64,000 bases of DNA from Rhyacophila brunnea (GCA_022495005.1 JAGYXB010001999.1:62001-126000); one strand, 5' to 3'. Shown: positions 10,595 through 21,184, numbered from the stretch's first letter. Numbers and translations: made by a program. Notes: generated by a model from the letters alone, not told the origin.

Positions 10595-11173
10595 CGTCAC
10601 CGTTCAGGCAAAAGTCACCAACCCTAAAAACATAGTTTTGAGATATCGCAATTTGAAAGTTTGAAAATGCAGGAAAAATCAGATTTTAATGTTTTTAAGG
10701 TTTTATCTACATTAAATTATTTTCTCATGTCTTCTTAATAATTTCTTTAGGGTACTTTTACTTTTTGATGCTAATTAAAACATCTGGAAGGTTTTAAAGG
10801 AGGCAAGGTAGCTCAAATTATGGTTTGGTGACTTTTGCTTGTTAATAATCTGAACAATGTTAGCCAAAAGAAGCATCAGTAAAACTCACCATCCATAGTA
10901 TAGTGACTTTTGCTTGTATATTTATAACGAAGGATTTTTTTTTATAGAGTCAATAATGTCTTTGTCTATCCACCTATATTGACTTTTGCTTGTTAAGATT
11001 TTATCGAAAGTCATTTAGTGAAAAACAAATAATTCGGATTTAAGCAAAATTTTACTAACTAATGCACCGAGGTGAGTTTTGCATCTTAAAGAACATAATT
11101 TTACGCTTCGGGTGACATACTCAACTCAAAACTGCCATTTTCAGGGTTGGTGACTTTTGCCTGAACGGTGACG
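10595..11173. mobile_element. 579-bp MITE with subterminal repeats
   Basis: It has 31-bp perfect terminal inverted repeats starting CGTCACCGTTCAGGCAAAAG. The tetramer ATTG flanks both ends (10591-10594 and 11174-11177). The word TGACTTTTGC at the inner part of each end recurs at about 10830, 10902 and 10979, so there are at least five copies, most followed by TTGT. Such subterminal arrays are often transposase binding sites (inference). No coding capacity is present. Confidence 0.85.
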
Positions 11174-11247
11174 ATTGGAACATTGGAAAGTGCTTCAGAG
11201 AGTATTGTAAGGACCATTAGTTAAAATTTGTTGCAATTAGATAGAAT

Positions 11248-11637
11248 CGTATCCGGAAATTTGTACGTAAACAGTTCACCGCATTACACTTGTATTCGTG
11301 CGCCGCAGTACGCGAAACATGAGTTCGTGTAACATTTAATCAAATAACGAGTTCATCGTTGAACATTTCACCGTGGAGTACATTTGTACGTATGCTACAA
11401 CATGTTGCGAATTTTATGAGATGTCTTTACTAGGTTAGGTTAGGTTCGGGTTAATCTAATTGGAACAGTACTATTTGCAAACTATCGCCGCATTTTGTAA
11501 GATACGTACAAATGTATTCCACGGTGAAATGTTCAACGTAGAACTCGTCATTTGATAAAGTGTTATACGAACTCATGTTTCACGTACTGAAAATAAGTGC
11601 CCCACGATGAACTGCATACGTACAACTTAAATGTAAC
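11248..11637. mobile_element. family N foldback with TTAGG loop
   Basis: The arms, about 150-170 bp, pair along GTACGT..CAGTTCA, GAAACATGAGTTCGT, TCAAAT.ACGAGTTC and TTGAACATTTCACCGTGGA. The element is flanked by TAGATAGAAT on both sides (11238-11247 and 11638-11647). The loop, at the exact middle, holds AGGTTAGGTTAGGTTCGGGT (about 11432-11451), which are TTAGG pentamers. Fragments of the same family occur at about 19290-19400 and 48425-48510. It is non-coding. Confidence 0.82.
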
Positions 11638-11835
11638 TAGATAGAATAGCTATAGCATTGTGATCAATGTGCGAGAGACGCAGGTTCGATCTTGCTGGTT
11701 GTCGTATTTAAAAAAAGGTTTTTTCTATTGGTAATAATTATTTTCTCAAAAGTGTTACAAAATTGCAATAATTGCAAGTGTATTTATATATTATTTAAGT
11801 ATCTGAAACGTCTTATTTAATAAATATATAGACAG

Positions 11836-12465
11836 CTGTTGCAATATCTTTTTTTCTCTCAACCACATAAAATTAAAACACTAGCTTGAATGCTAAATTC
11901 CAACACTAGAACTATCCAGTTATTGGTGCAGTTCATTTACCTAAATAGGTATATAGTAAAAAACAAACTGAATATTTGTAAATACATTTTCGTTGGATCC
12001 CACGATCTAGATTGATATTGAGAAATATTATCTTTGATGTCGAAACGTCTTCAAAATTAAAGAGGTCACTTAACAGTCCAAAAAAATATTATTCGATGAC
12101 ATTTTTGACCTGTTTAATACATTATAAATTATTTCGTCCAGCCAGTATCGTTTGGCCTCATTATATATTTTTTGAAACAGAATAAATTATCATCATGCAA
12201 GTGGTAGTTAATTTTTACATTCATTATCATGTACTGCTTAATTAAACAGCATACGACACTTCTATTCGGATAGCGTTAATCAAGTTTTAAGAGTAGGTAC
12301 ATTATATACGAATGTACCTAATAATTATCTGTCACAATGAAGTCGATATTATCTTATGTATTTTTTTTAATTAGCTCTAAATTCCGATATAAATCTTTGC
12401 TACCCCATGAAGAAGTTTGTTGATATATTTTACTGTAGGTACCTATGAGAAATTGTTACTTTCTA
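11836..12465. other. unassigned AT-rich stretch
   Basis: Nothing recognisable on either strand. Confidence 0.35.
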
Positions 12466-12469
12466 CTAA

Positions 12470-12575
12470 CTCAATGTATTATATCCATGCTCTGATTCCA
12501 AACATACATAACAAACAACATGCGAATTTGTTAGTCGCGAGATTTGAACCTGCCACTCACGATTTCTATCAAAAT
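12470..12575 (-). mobile_element. degenerate SINE A fragment
   Basis: ATGCTCTGATTCCAAACATA, ACAACATGCGAATTTGT and GAGATTTGAACCTG-CACTCACGA follow the order of the SINE A middle and B box on the minus strand. The A-box side and 3' end are missing. Confidence 0.5.
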
Positions 12576-12584
12576 TAGCAGCGA

Positions 12585-13149
12585 AGGGTGGAGGTATGCT
12601 GTTAACATCCGCCAAAAATAGTGCACACTAAACTCTCTCAATCATGCGTACCCATTCATTGAAGTAAGACTACAATTTACAGATGAGATGGTTAGTTTTT
12701 TAAAATTCAATTAAACCCTAAGAAAACCAAGTCATAATAGATAATAGTCAAAAAAATACTTATCTATCAATAAAATATCTAAAAGTATGCAATTAAAGCA
12801 TATTACATAACTTAAGTTCATAAGAACATAAGTTCGGTTTAAGCAGGGCTTAATGAATTTAAAAAAAATAACAATTAATATGTGTAATAGGTAGGTATAT
12901 TGTATTCTTAATCCAACGAAAACAAATAATTATGAATGAAAAAGTGTGCACAATTTTGTCGCGTCGGCCAAAAAATACCAAAACTATTATGGTTTGGGTA
13001 GGCAGAGTTTAATTGATTTTTAAAAACCATCCAACACCATCTGCAAATTGTAGTATTAGTTGAATAAAAACAAGTACGTATGACTGACAAAGTTTAATGT
13101 GCACTATTTATCGCGGATCTTAACATTTTACCTCCACCCTTCGCTACTG
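12585..13149 (-). mobile_element. family F hAT MITE, copy 1
   Basis: The left end GCGAAGGGTGGAGGTATGCT and the right end TACCTCCACCCTTCGCTACT are long inverted terminal repeats followed inward by ATCCGCC and AATAGTGCACA. The F-specific internal block GAAAAAGTGTGCACAATTTT lies in the right half. No clear target duplication remains for this copy. Confidence 0.82.
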
Positions 13150-13279
13150 ATAAATACAGTCGTATAGTAAAACGTACATGATAAGGAATTATTTCGTTTA
13201 TATCTATATAAATTTATTCTTTACAATCCAAATGCTTTGTTCTCTAAATCAAAGAGACATTGGAAATACTCAATAATAT

Positions 13280-13352
13280 GTTGCCAGTTGCGGGATTCAA
13301 ACCCGCAACACGTCTTTGAAGCAGGCGCTCTATCATTATGCCACAGTGGATT
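13280..13352 (-). mobile_element. tRNA-like SINE head
   Basis: The minus strand reads TCCACTGTGGCATAATGATA, GAGCGCCTGC, then GTTGCGGGTTTGAATCCCGC. The D-arm and T-arm words are tRNA-like and the T stem pairs well, but the anticodon stem and acceptor stem do not pair, so a functional tRNA gene is not supported. Confidence 0.5.
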
Positions 13353-14357
13353 ACGAACACCCGCAATTTTAGAAAAGTAACCTAAACACTATGTACTTAC
13401 TGTATTCCAATTTAGTAAACAGTCATCGTTTTTATTGGTAGTGACACTTACCTGAAAGAAAACAAGAAAATTACATTTAAAATAATGAAAATTAAAAAAA
13501 AGTTACAGCCTAGCATTGATCAATTATTAAAACATGACACATTATATACTTATATTAACAGGAGTGAATTATCGCAATAAATAATTAAAAGTTGTGAGAT
13601 GCACCGCCTCTTGAATTCGAACGCACATGAGCCTCGCATTAACACAAAATGTCAACACTGCTTAAAAAAAATGTTGTATTAAAACAAACAAGAACTAATT
13701 TACATAACTAAGATAAGGAATGTTTATTAGAAAATATACACAAATTCTTGCCAGCCAATAAACGGGTCTCCAGATTATATATTATAATAATTTTACCCAT
13801 ATTTTACTATGGTGACTCAAATTCAGTTTACGAATTTCAACTGAAGTAACTACCTTAATCTGTCCCTGTATTTAAGTGTTACGAGTTATTAGTATTTTCC
13901 ATTAAAAAAACACTTAAGATAAAAATCTCTATGACATGTAAAAATAACAATTATTTTAATATGACATGCTACTAATAAAAATGCACTTGACTTCAATTAC
14001 GTTAACTACAATTTAGTAACCCATCAATATACACGTTATATTAACATTAACATCATTTTCCATAACGAGAATGAGAAAGACCCTTCATTGCACATTCATT
14101 TGATCTGGAGTTTTTATTGAATTTACGTATTTAATATTGGTGTAAGCATTTATCACAGTGGGTACCTACGCCATAGTCTATGACCAACGTGATATCACGA
14201 AACTATACTTGGTCATTTATTCTATGAGTCGCTTGCTCTGTACAGAGGTTTTGCATACTTTTAAAGCGCAGGTGTCCGTAGTAACGAAATATTTCACAAA
14301 AACAGTATTATCAAACTTTCAAGATAACTTCAAAAGCTGTCAAATTGGGTTCCATGA
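13353..14357. other. unassigned AT-rich stretch
   Basis: No dispersed family or protein-like frame was seen. An open frame of 67 codons at 14158-14361 has no recognisable motif. Confidence 0.35.
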
Positions 14358-14968
14358 ATAAACGGAACATTATAAAACAGAACACGGAGAAACAGAACAA
14401 GAAAAAACATAACAGTGACAAAACAGAACATAAATAGCACTATCAACTTTCAGGAAAAATATAACATTTAACATTGAAATTGTATATCTACTCTACTTGT
14501 ACTCTATATTATATTATGTTGTATACTTAGATTTTTAATAACACAGGTTTTCAATACGCCGCAAACCCATTGTTTCATTGTAGTTACACTAGTAAGTTAC
14601 CCAAGCATTTGGAACCTATTAGATGGATTAAGGCGAGATTTAGCTTACCAGGGATTATTATTAGCCAATACCCATATAGGTCACATTGAAGTTAAAAAGA
14701 AAAGGTATGCGACCGTTAGTAATCGAGTGGCAATAGTAAAGTTGTGCATGATTATCAATATCAAGCAGATGAGGTTTTTACGCCGAATGGCCAACATGCA
14801 GTGATTATTATTATTAAATATAAGCATTTAATTAATACATACAGATAGGTACGACAAAAATTAATGTTTTATTTTTCACCCGGCTGTTATGTTATGTCAC
14901 TGTTCTGTTTTTTCATGTTCTATTTTGTCACCGTTCTGTTTCTTCATGTTCTGTTTTGTCCGGTTACC
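14358..14968. mobile_element. Foldback-like element with tandem-repeat arms
   Basis: Both ends consist of short degenerate units of the type AAACAGAACA(C/T)G(G/A)AGA, AAACATAACAGTGACA, AAACAGAACAT. The left array (about 14358-14432) is the inverse of the right array (14886-14968), where the same words appear as TGTTCTGTTTTGTC. Terminal inverted repeats made of tandem short units are the signature architecture of Foldback (FB) elements (family knowledge). The roughly 450-bp middle has no coding sequence. Confidence 0.7.
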
Positions 14969-15345
14969 GTCAAAGATTTTTCAACGTTTAGTTCATCAAA
15001 ATATTAGATACTAACGACTAACGAACATTTGGAGAATGAAGCAATTTATTTTTTTATTTACAATTGCTTTTATTTTGTAAAATAAGTACCTAGTTATCTA
15101 TCAAACTCATAATTACGAGTATATAAGTTAAATATATTTTCATAAAGTGAATATTGCAAATTATAAATTCAAGACGTTCACAACATCACGTGAAAATCAA
15201 AGGCAACAAATAACATTATTAGCCCGCTGGGCACGTAAACGTGCTCTATCGAATGGAAACTATGCTGTAATTGGATTGCCTCATTAAATTTTAAACAAAA
15301 AAAAAATGATTCGTATCGAAACGATTGAGCAGTTTTAAGCAAAAA
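14969..15345. other. unassigned stretch
   Basis: AT-rich; nothing beyond a short CACGTAAACGTG palindrome at 15232. Confidence 0.3.
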
Positions 15346-15581
15346 CACCCACGATGGCCGCGCGGCTTAAGCATCGACCTATAGCGTCGTGGCTTCCAGG
15401 TTCGAATCCTGGGTCCGGCAAGTACACATATTGTTTTTCAATTTGCGTACGAATCAGAATATAGACCTAGTAATAGGTTGAGCAAGTGGCTGACATCCAT
15501 TTCTCGTAAAAACAAAATCTGTTAATACAAACCTTCACTCTGTGGAGGCCCATATGATCCTATGAGGATCGGACATGGTCG
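15346..15581 (+). mobile_element. SINE A, copy 3
   Basis: An intact-looking copy: ACCCACGATGGCCGCGCGGC (A-box side), GGTTCGAATCC (B box, near 15399), TTGTTTTTCAATTTG, CATTTCTCGTAAAAACAAA, TGTGGAGGCCCATATGATCC and the end GGATCGGACATGGTC. A-rich sequence follows. The pol III promoter boxes appear to be the best preserved of the window's copies. Confidence 0.9.
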
Positions 15582-15587
15582 AAAAAA

Positions 15588-16078
15588 TATAAATAATTAC
15601 AAGATAAAAAGAACTTTTTATATACCACGTTTTTCCTGTTAATTAATTAATTATTTAAGTAATTTTCTGTTGAATCATATAAAGTTGACAATTCTATGTA
15701 TTAATAAATACTTTTTATGTACTTGATAGAAATACTGAATAAATATAGAATACTGAAAAGTCATTTTGACATTTCATATTGATTTCCATAGTAACGCACG
15801 TATATATTAATAATATAGTTGCTAGGACCCTCTTAGCAACCAATAATAGTGTTTTACTTTTTACGATTTTTTTCCCGAAATAACTTTCCATACAAAACAG
15901 AATTAACTGAAAATGAATTCAATTCTGCTTAAATATGGCTAAAAGTATTAAAATAATGCATCGTCATCGTGTTCTGATATATTCTAAATGTTTCAAATGT
16001 CTAGCTGGTCGGGAAGTTAGTTAAAAGGAGACTTGTATTGGACAAACAAGAATATGAACTAATAAAAACGTGGTAAAA
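15588..16078 (+). mobile_element. family G repeat, copy 1
   Basis: It opens with AATTACAAGATAAAAAGAAC and TATACCACGTTTTT and closes with AATAAAAACGTGGTA, so ACCACGTTTTT is a short terminal inverted repeat. The interior includes CATTTTGACATTTCATATTG, GTTGCTAGGACC, GAATTCAATTCTGC and TTGTATTGGACAAACAAGAA. Four further copies exist (16842, 25665, 43028, 48628). No coding capacity. Confidence 0.8.
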
Positions 16079-16784
16079 TACAAACAAACCATAAAAATAC
16101 TCTAAGAACAAACGTCCAACTAAAACAACCGTCCACCTAAACTCACCTCACGTTAGTGGAATATATTAATAAGAATACGGGATTTAGCGGGTTAAAATCA
16201 TTGTCCATATTTATAATCTAATAACAGACAATAATTCTTTCAACAAAACGATAAGTTGCTCAAAACGAAAAGAATCATTGGAATACGAATTGAACATTTC
16301 GTTATTATGATAACTTGCATGCAATACCCCGTAACTACGCTAAGCTTTTCCACATTCGATAATATCAAAACTATTTTATGTTAAATTGTATTATTGCAGA
16401 GAGAACTTTCAATTTTTACCGGATGTATTTTTAGTATTATAGTTTTTAGTGATTTAATTTACGTTGTATAGAAGTGTTTGATACGTATTTTTCAACAATT
16501 CGTTTTGTAAGTTTAAAATCAGTTACGTGTTGTTGCGTGCTTGTCGTGTCCTATTTAGTGTACAATGTACTGCTGTGATATCGTAATATGGCGTTATATT
16601 TTTTATGATTTTTATGATGATGGGTAGATCGATCGAAAGCGACCGACTGAACTCTTCAAATTATCAGATTATATTCGTTTGTGGTGTTTTGGTGTGGTGA
16701 CCATGTATTAAACACTTAAACTAACATGTAAAACTGACAAATAAAAATAAAATATTAAACCAAAAATGACTTAAGTATTTTGTC
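16079..16784. other. unassigned stretch
   Basis: Not assigned to any family here. A mixed-composition patch at 16490-16640 has no protein-like frame. Confidence 0.3.
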
Positions 16785-16792
16785 ATGTAGTC

Positions 16793-17660
16793 TAGTGTTT
16801 CTCAAACTTTTTCTTACCACGGCCCCCGAAATCAGAAAAAATAATTACAAGATAAAAAGAACGTTTTATATACCACGTTTTTAAATTTTCTGTTGAATCA
16901 TATAAACTTGACATTTAAATGTTTTAATAAATACTTTTTTTTGTACTTGATAGAAATACTGAATGAATATAGAATACTGAAATGTCATTTTGACATTTCA
17001 TATTGATTTCCATAGTAATGCACGTATATATTAATAATTTAGTTGCTAGGGCTGGACACACAAGAAAAAATGTGTACTGGACAAACAAGAATACGAGCTA
17101 ATAAAAACGTGGTAAAAATTCAAGGCTCCTCAAAAATTTTGACTTTAGTGACCAACAGTACTTTATTTATCATTAATTATTATTATAGGTACATTTTTGT
17201 TAAACAATTTAATGAGAGGGGTGTGATAGTATATTTTTTACATAATACATCTATATCCGGTACAATGTGTTAAATATTAATTCGCAGGATTGGCTCCAAA
17301 GTCTCTGTTGAAAAACACGACTTGTGTTTATTTTTTATTACCAGTAATTATTAAAATGCTGTTTCATATAGGTATGTTGTCGCAAAAGGAACTAGGATAA
17401 CAATGCTGCTTCCGCGATTGACGGATATTCTTGCTGCCGCCTTATCCAAAATTCTGCAAGACGGAATTATCTTATCTAATATCAATCAATTCTTCTCGAG
17501 CTGCCCGCGTTATATAATCATATAAGTAGTTTAGTAAATATTATCGTCCAGTTATCATGTTTTTACGATGTCGTTTTCAAATACTGAAATATTTCGCGAC
17601 TCCCTGGCAGGAGCACCAGGCCCCCCTAGGCAGCCGCGCCCCCCAGTTTGAGAAGTACTG
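16793..17660. mobile_element. hAT element with perfect 8-bp TSD
   Basis: The left end TAGTGTTTCTCAAACTTTTT and the right end CAGTTTGAGAAGTACTG are the widely seen CAGTGTTTCTCAAACT-type hAT termini. The duplication ATGTAGTC is perfect (16785-16792 and 17661-17668). Subterminal GC-rich blocks occur at both sides (ACGGCCCCCGAAA, and GGCCCCCCTAGGCAGCCGCG). The 868-bp element is non-coding and contains a nested, internally deleted G copy (16842-17117). Confidence 0.9.
16842..17117 (+). mobile_element. family G repeat, copy 2 (deleted, nested)
   Basis: It shares both ends with the 15.6 kb copy but lacks the middle from just after GTTGCTAGG (17049) to about GTACTGGACAAACAAGAATA. It sits inside the hAT element at 16793-17660 and is therefore younger than it, unless it was captured by it. 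Confidence 0.8.
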
Positions 17661-17768
17661 ATGTAGTCTATCGAGTGTGTGGTGTATCTGTCAATACGGT
17701 TTAAAAATATATTATATGAATTCATCAATCAGTATAGTTTTGGAAAACCAATTGGTGTCATGTAGTAG

Positions 17769-19000
17769 ATAGGGATTGCAGTACAGAATGAATATATAAA
17801 AACTACCATTCCGGTATTTCTCATTATATACCGGTATTAATGCCAGTATCAATAAATGTAACTTCTTCTTCTTCTTCTTCTTTCACCCTGTCACGTCCCA
17901 ACATTGGGGAATAGGGCAAGCACAAGTTGGCGCCACTTCCCTCGGTCCATCGCCAACTCCTGTGCCTCCCGCCATGTCAAACCTGCAGCACGTAGGTCGC
18001 TTTTGTAGCATCGCTGCAGGGTGAGGGAGGGCCGGCCACGGCGACGGAACCCTTGAGGCTGTGCCGCAAGGGTACGAAGTGCCGCACTCTTTGGCGGCAT
18101 CCGAAATACATGTCTCAGCCACGTAATTCGTCTCTTCGTGATAACTTCAATCACCGAAGGCTGTTGTGTCTGCTCACGGACTCGGGTGTTTGTAACGCGG
18201 TCGTACCAATGTACCCCTAAGATTCTGCGGAGACATCGATTCTCAAAGCTCAAAAGCCAAGACTCTTGAAGCTTAGTAAGATGCCACGTCTCACAGCCAT
18301 ACAGGAGCACAGGTAGCACGCACGCGTTAAACAAACGACATTTGGTCCTCACAGAATACAGCCTTGACCTCCAGGCGACTCCAAGTTGGTTGAACGCAGA
18401 GCCCGCCACACCCATGCGGATTTCAAGCTCACTATAAATACCACCATCATCGGCAACCGTGGCACCCAAGTATTTGAATCTGGACACCAGCTCGACGGGC
18501 AGACCAGAAACCCGCAGAGGAGTGTCAGCGTCGATGAAAGCAGCACTGCACATGGATTTGGTCTTAGCGGCATTCAGATGAAGACCCACACGCATAGAGT
18601 TCGCGGCTAGCCTGTTCACGGTCACCTCCAACCTTTCGATCGTCGAGTCAAACACGACTGCGTCGTCTGCATACTCCAAGTTGCACAGTATTTCTTCGCA
18701 TAGATCGCTTGTGTCATCATGATGTAGGCGTATCCCACTGTCGGGGCAAACCGTCTAAATGTAACTAAATCTATTGAAAACACTATTTTATAGCAAACTA
18801 AATTACCTACCTACATTTATTATGTTGACCTTTGTAATTGTGTATAGATCATAAAATTTAGAACTGTTAAGTCCCAGGTACAGAAAAATCTCTCTGAAAT
18901 TAAACGATTGTTGGATGTACTATCAGTGTTCGAACAATATGTTTTAGAATAATTATTAGAAATATTTCCCACGAATGTTTTCTTTTTCGAAATATGTTAA
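17769..19000. mobile_element. family K MITE interrupted by LINE A
   Basis: TAGGGATTGCAGTACAGAAT at 17769 matches the K terminus of the 51.6 kb copy, and CCGGTATTTC..ACCGGTATTAA follows. After the LINE insertion (17864-18756) the K body resumes, with GAATAATTATTAGAAAT and CGAATGTTTTCTTTTTCGAA (about 18950-18995) corresponding to 51788-51826. The right terminus was not found. Confidence 0.6.
17864..18756 (-). mobile_element. LINE A copy 2, 5'-truncated, open reverse-transcriptase frame
   Basis: A non-LTR retrotransposon insertion on the minus strand, flanked by a 10-bp duplication AAATGTAACT (17854-17863 and 18757-18766). The 3' tail is a GAA/CTT tract (17864-17881). The reading frame is open for about 288 codons from the 5' truncation to the TGA near 17891. 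It contains the RT catalytic YADD box (18662-18673; EYADDAVVF), LHLNAAKTKSM, VLLYGCETWHLTKLQ, RRILGVHWYDRVTN and RCYKSDLRAAGLTW. The upstream endonuclease and most of RT are absent, so it is a dead-on-arrival copy, but the intact frame suggests a fairly recent insertion. The clade is uncertain, though the short trinucleotide tail instead of poly(A) is a useful clue. Confidence 0.93.
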
Positions 19001-19039
19001 TTAAAGGGATTTTATTTTAATATTATTCAAATTTTGTTG

Positions 19040-19285
19040 GTTTCAGTCAATATATTTGCATTTTGGCAACATAAAACTTATACCTACACTAAATTGAATA
19101 TTTATACAATATAGTAATAAGTAATGAAAACATAACATTCAATTCATTTTTTTAAAACATATACACGTATGCATAATCCCATTCGCTGCGGACCTTTTAA
19201 TTAATAATTAATTACCACATTTAAATAACATGCTACTTATATCTAATGGCCACCTGATGGGCAACGCCAATAGTTGCGTTGGACG
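19040..19285. other. unassigned stretch
   Basis: AT-rich, nothing recognised. Confidence 0.3.
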
Positions 19286-19289
19286 CACG

Positions 19290-19400
19290 TAATGAGTTAA
19301 TATACGACCATATATTTCCGAGACAACATTTCACGGTGAAGTGTGATACGGCGAACTGCATACATACAAATTTCAGGACACGACAAACTTTACCATTCGC
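19290..19400. mobile_element. family N fragment
   Basis: CCATATATTTCCGAGACAAC, CATTTCACGGTGAAGTGTGA, TACGGCGAACTGCATACATA and AATTTCAGGACACGAC follow the N terminal arm. An inverted counterpart lies at 48425-48510. No second arm or TTAGG loop was found beside it. Confidence 0.5.
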
Positions 19401-19440
19401 GTCGAAATACAAAAATAACATGGAAATTTGTATCAGAACA

Positions 19441-19844
19441 CATTAAATGTTCTTATAATTATAATTTTTCGTAAACAGTTTTAAGAACGTATAAAATAAT
19501 GTGCATTTGTTCACGCATATGGTTGCGTTGTGTGGGGTTACCCTAGTGTTTGTCGTATAACCATAATGTGTGGTAGAAGGTAGAGTTGAGCTATTTCACA
19601 TTGTTTGTGAGTAAAGTATCAATAACACCAGACAGCGTTCGCCCTTTAAAAAAATATTTCAGGGCTGCCAACAGAGAATGCAGTAAGTAATAATAATTGA
19701 ATTATTTATATTTTAAATATAATGAAAAGGTTTATATTACATATCATAACGGTAGGGAAAACTCGATAGTAAGCTATAATAATTATTGAATGTTTACTTG
19801 TAAAACAGAATACCTACTAATCAAGGAGTATCAGCACTAACCGG
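19441..19844. other. unassigned stretch
   Basis: Nothing recognisable. GTTCGCCCTTTAAAAAAATA at about 19637 is unassigned. Confidence 0.3.
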
Positions 19845-20296
19845 CAACTCTCCAGATATCCACTTTTTTACACAACACAAGAAGACTTATTATTAGATTT
19901 TCTTCGTATATTTAAACCGTCGAACGCTAGTTCTGGCTCGTTATAGGGGGCTTTCGAAAATTTTGGTGTAACTACCTACAAGGCAGTTACCATGAATTTA
20001 TTGATTTATTATTATTCCATGACATGTAAGGAAAACGTGAGAAACTGGTGATACTTTAATCAGGTACTATTAAAATATTAAACGCCCAAGATGTCTTATA
20101 ATGTCGTGGGTCCCAGGTTCGAATCTCGGGTCTCCCAAATAAACATATTGTTTTTCAATTTGTCAGAGTATGGACCTAATAGGTTGAGCAAGTGGCTAAC
20201 ATCCATTTCTCGTACAAACAAAAATCTGTTAATATTTACAAACCTCCACTCTGTGGAGACCCATAATATAATCCCTTTAGGGTCGGACATGGTCAA
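19845..20296 (+). mobile_element. compound repeat: 200-bp unit plus SINE A copy 4
   Basis: The 19845-20045 unit (ACTCTCCAGATATCCACTTT, GAACGCTAGTTCTGGCTCGT, AACTACCTACAAGGCAGTTA, GAATTTATTGATTTATTATT) is repeated in inverse orientation at 49945-50145, again next to a SINE A in the equivalent position. The SINE here (20083-20296) has lost its A-box side: CCCAAGATGTCTTATAATGT leads straight to GTCGTGGGTCCCAGGTTCGA. Confidence 0.75.
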
Positions 20297-21184
20297 AATA
20301 AAAAAAGAAAAGAAAACTCTTGTGTCTGTAATCGTAATTAATATTTCTATGAAAATAATTGTGTATTGGTATTCGTTTCGTTTATTTTAATTATTCACAT
20401 CTTTCTTTCGTAAAACATTCTCTCTCTTTGAATTTACCGATGTGAAAATTATTTGACAGTTAAATAACACAAAATAAAATATGGCGATATTTAGTTAAAA
20501 GGGTTGAAAATTTTTCAAAGATTCTTTGTATTTTGATAATAATACAATTGACAAGTTAGTTGTAAAACGTTCTGAAGGTTGCTTTATGGCACGAAACAGA
20601 ATAGGTATATGCTAATTGGCACAGTGAATTCGGGATATTCTTATAATTAATTTATATTTAATACTCGCAGTTCAAACGTCGAATTGTCAATCATTACTTT
20701 TCAAGTAAATATAAATATTTGTCTATTCTAGTATAGTGGACAGCCAAGGCCAGGAAGATCGCCAAAGCAAACTTAAAGGCAGCATTGGACAAAGCAGAGT
20801 GGGAGTCAAATGCAATAGAGCTATTTCCAGCAGTGGGTGAAGCTTTTGGAGATTTTCACTATCGCATTTTCATATGTCTTATCGGAAAGCAATTCAGATG
20901 CTTTTATTGTGTCTACATCGACGTAGCCTTTGACGACCGCATTTCAACGTCGCCCATGCCCATGCAAACTACATCTCTAAACCCTACTTAACGAAAAACA
21001 GTAGTTACATCACAGCAACATTTGGCGCGAACGCTCCCAGGTCCGGATCGTCAGAAATTCAGTACGTACTTACTTAATAAAGACAAAACTTAAAAATATT
21101 GTATAACATATGACAAATGAAACTAGATCAATTATGTTTTAAGTCTTTTTTACCAGTGGATGATGGAGACAAATAAGTAAATAA
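20297..21184. other. unassigned; one weak protein-like patch
   Basis: At 20735-20850 the plus-strand frame reads KIAKANLKAALDKAEWES followed by LFPAVGEAFG. It is not recognised and could be a short transposon remnant. Its alternative frame ends AISSSG-stop. The rest is AT-rich. Confidence 0.3.

Larger units (their letters stand above)
10535..11835. mobile_element. family C inverted element split by two MITEs
   Basis: 10535-10594 (GAATGTAACATTTC) matches the left flank of the C copy at 5.4 kb. After the MITE at 10595-11173 the core resumes, with TTGCAATTAGATAGAAT. After the second MITE (11248-11637) come a B-box-like CAGGTTCGATC (about 11681) and the T-rich and TATCTGAAACGTCTT tail seen in other C copies. 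The two insertions must be younger than the C element. Confidence 0.55.

Noticed and set aside
13280..13352. Functional tRNA gene
   Set aside because: The T arm pairs but the anticodon and acceptor stems do not.
18386..18610. 74-codon plus-strand frame
   Set aside because: Antisense shadow of the LINE A reverse transcriptase.
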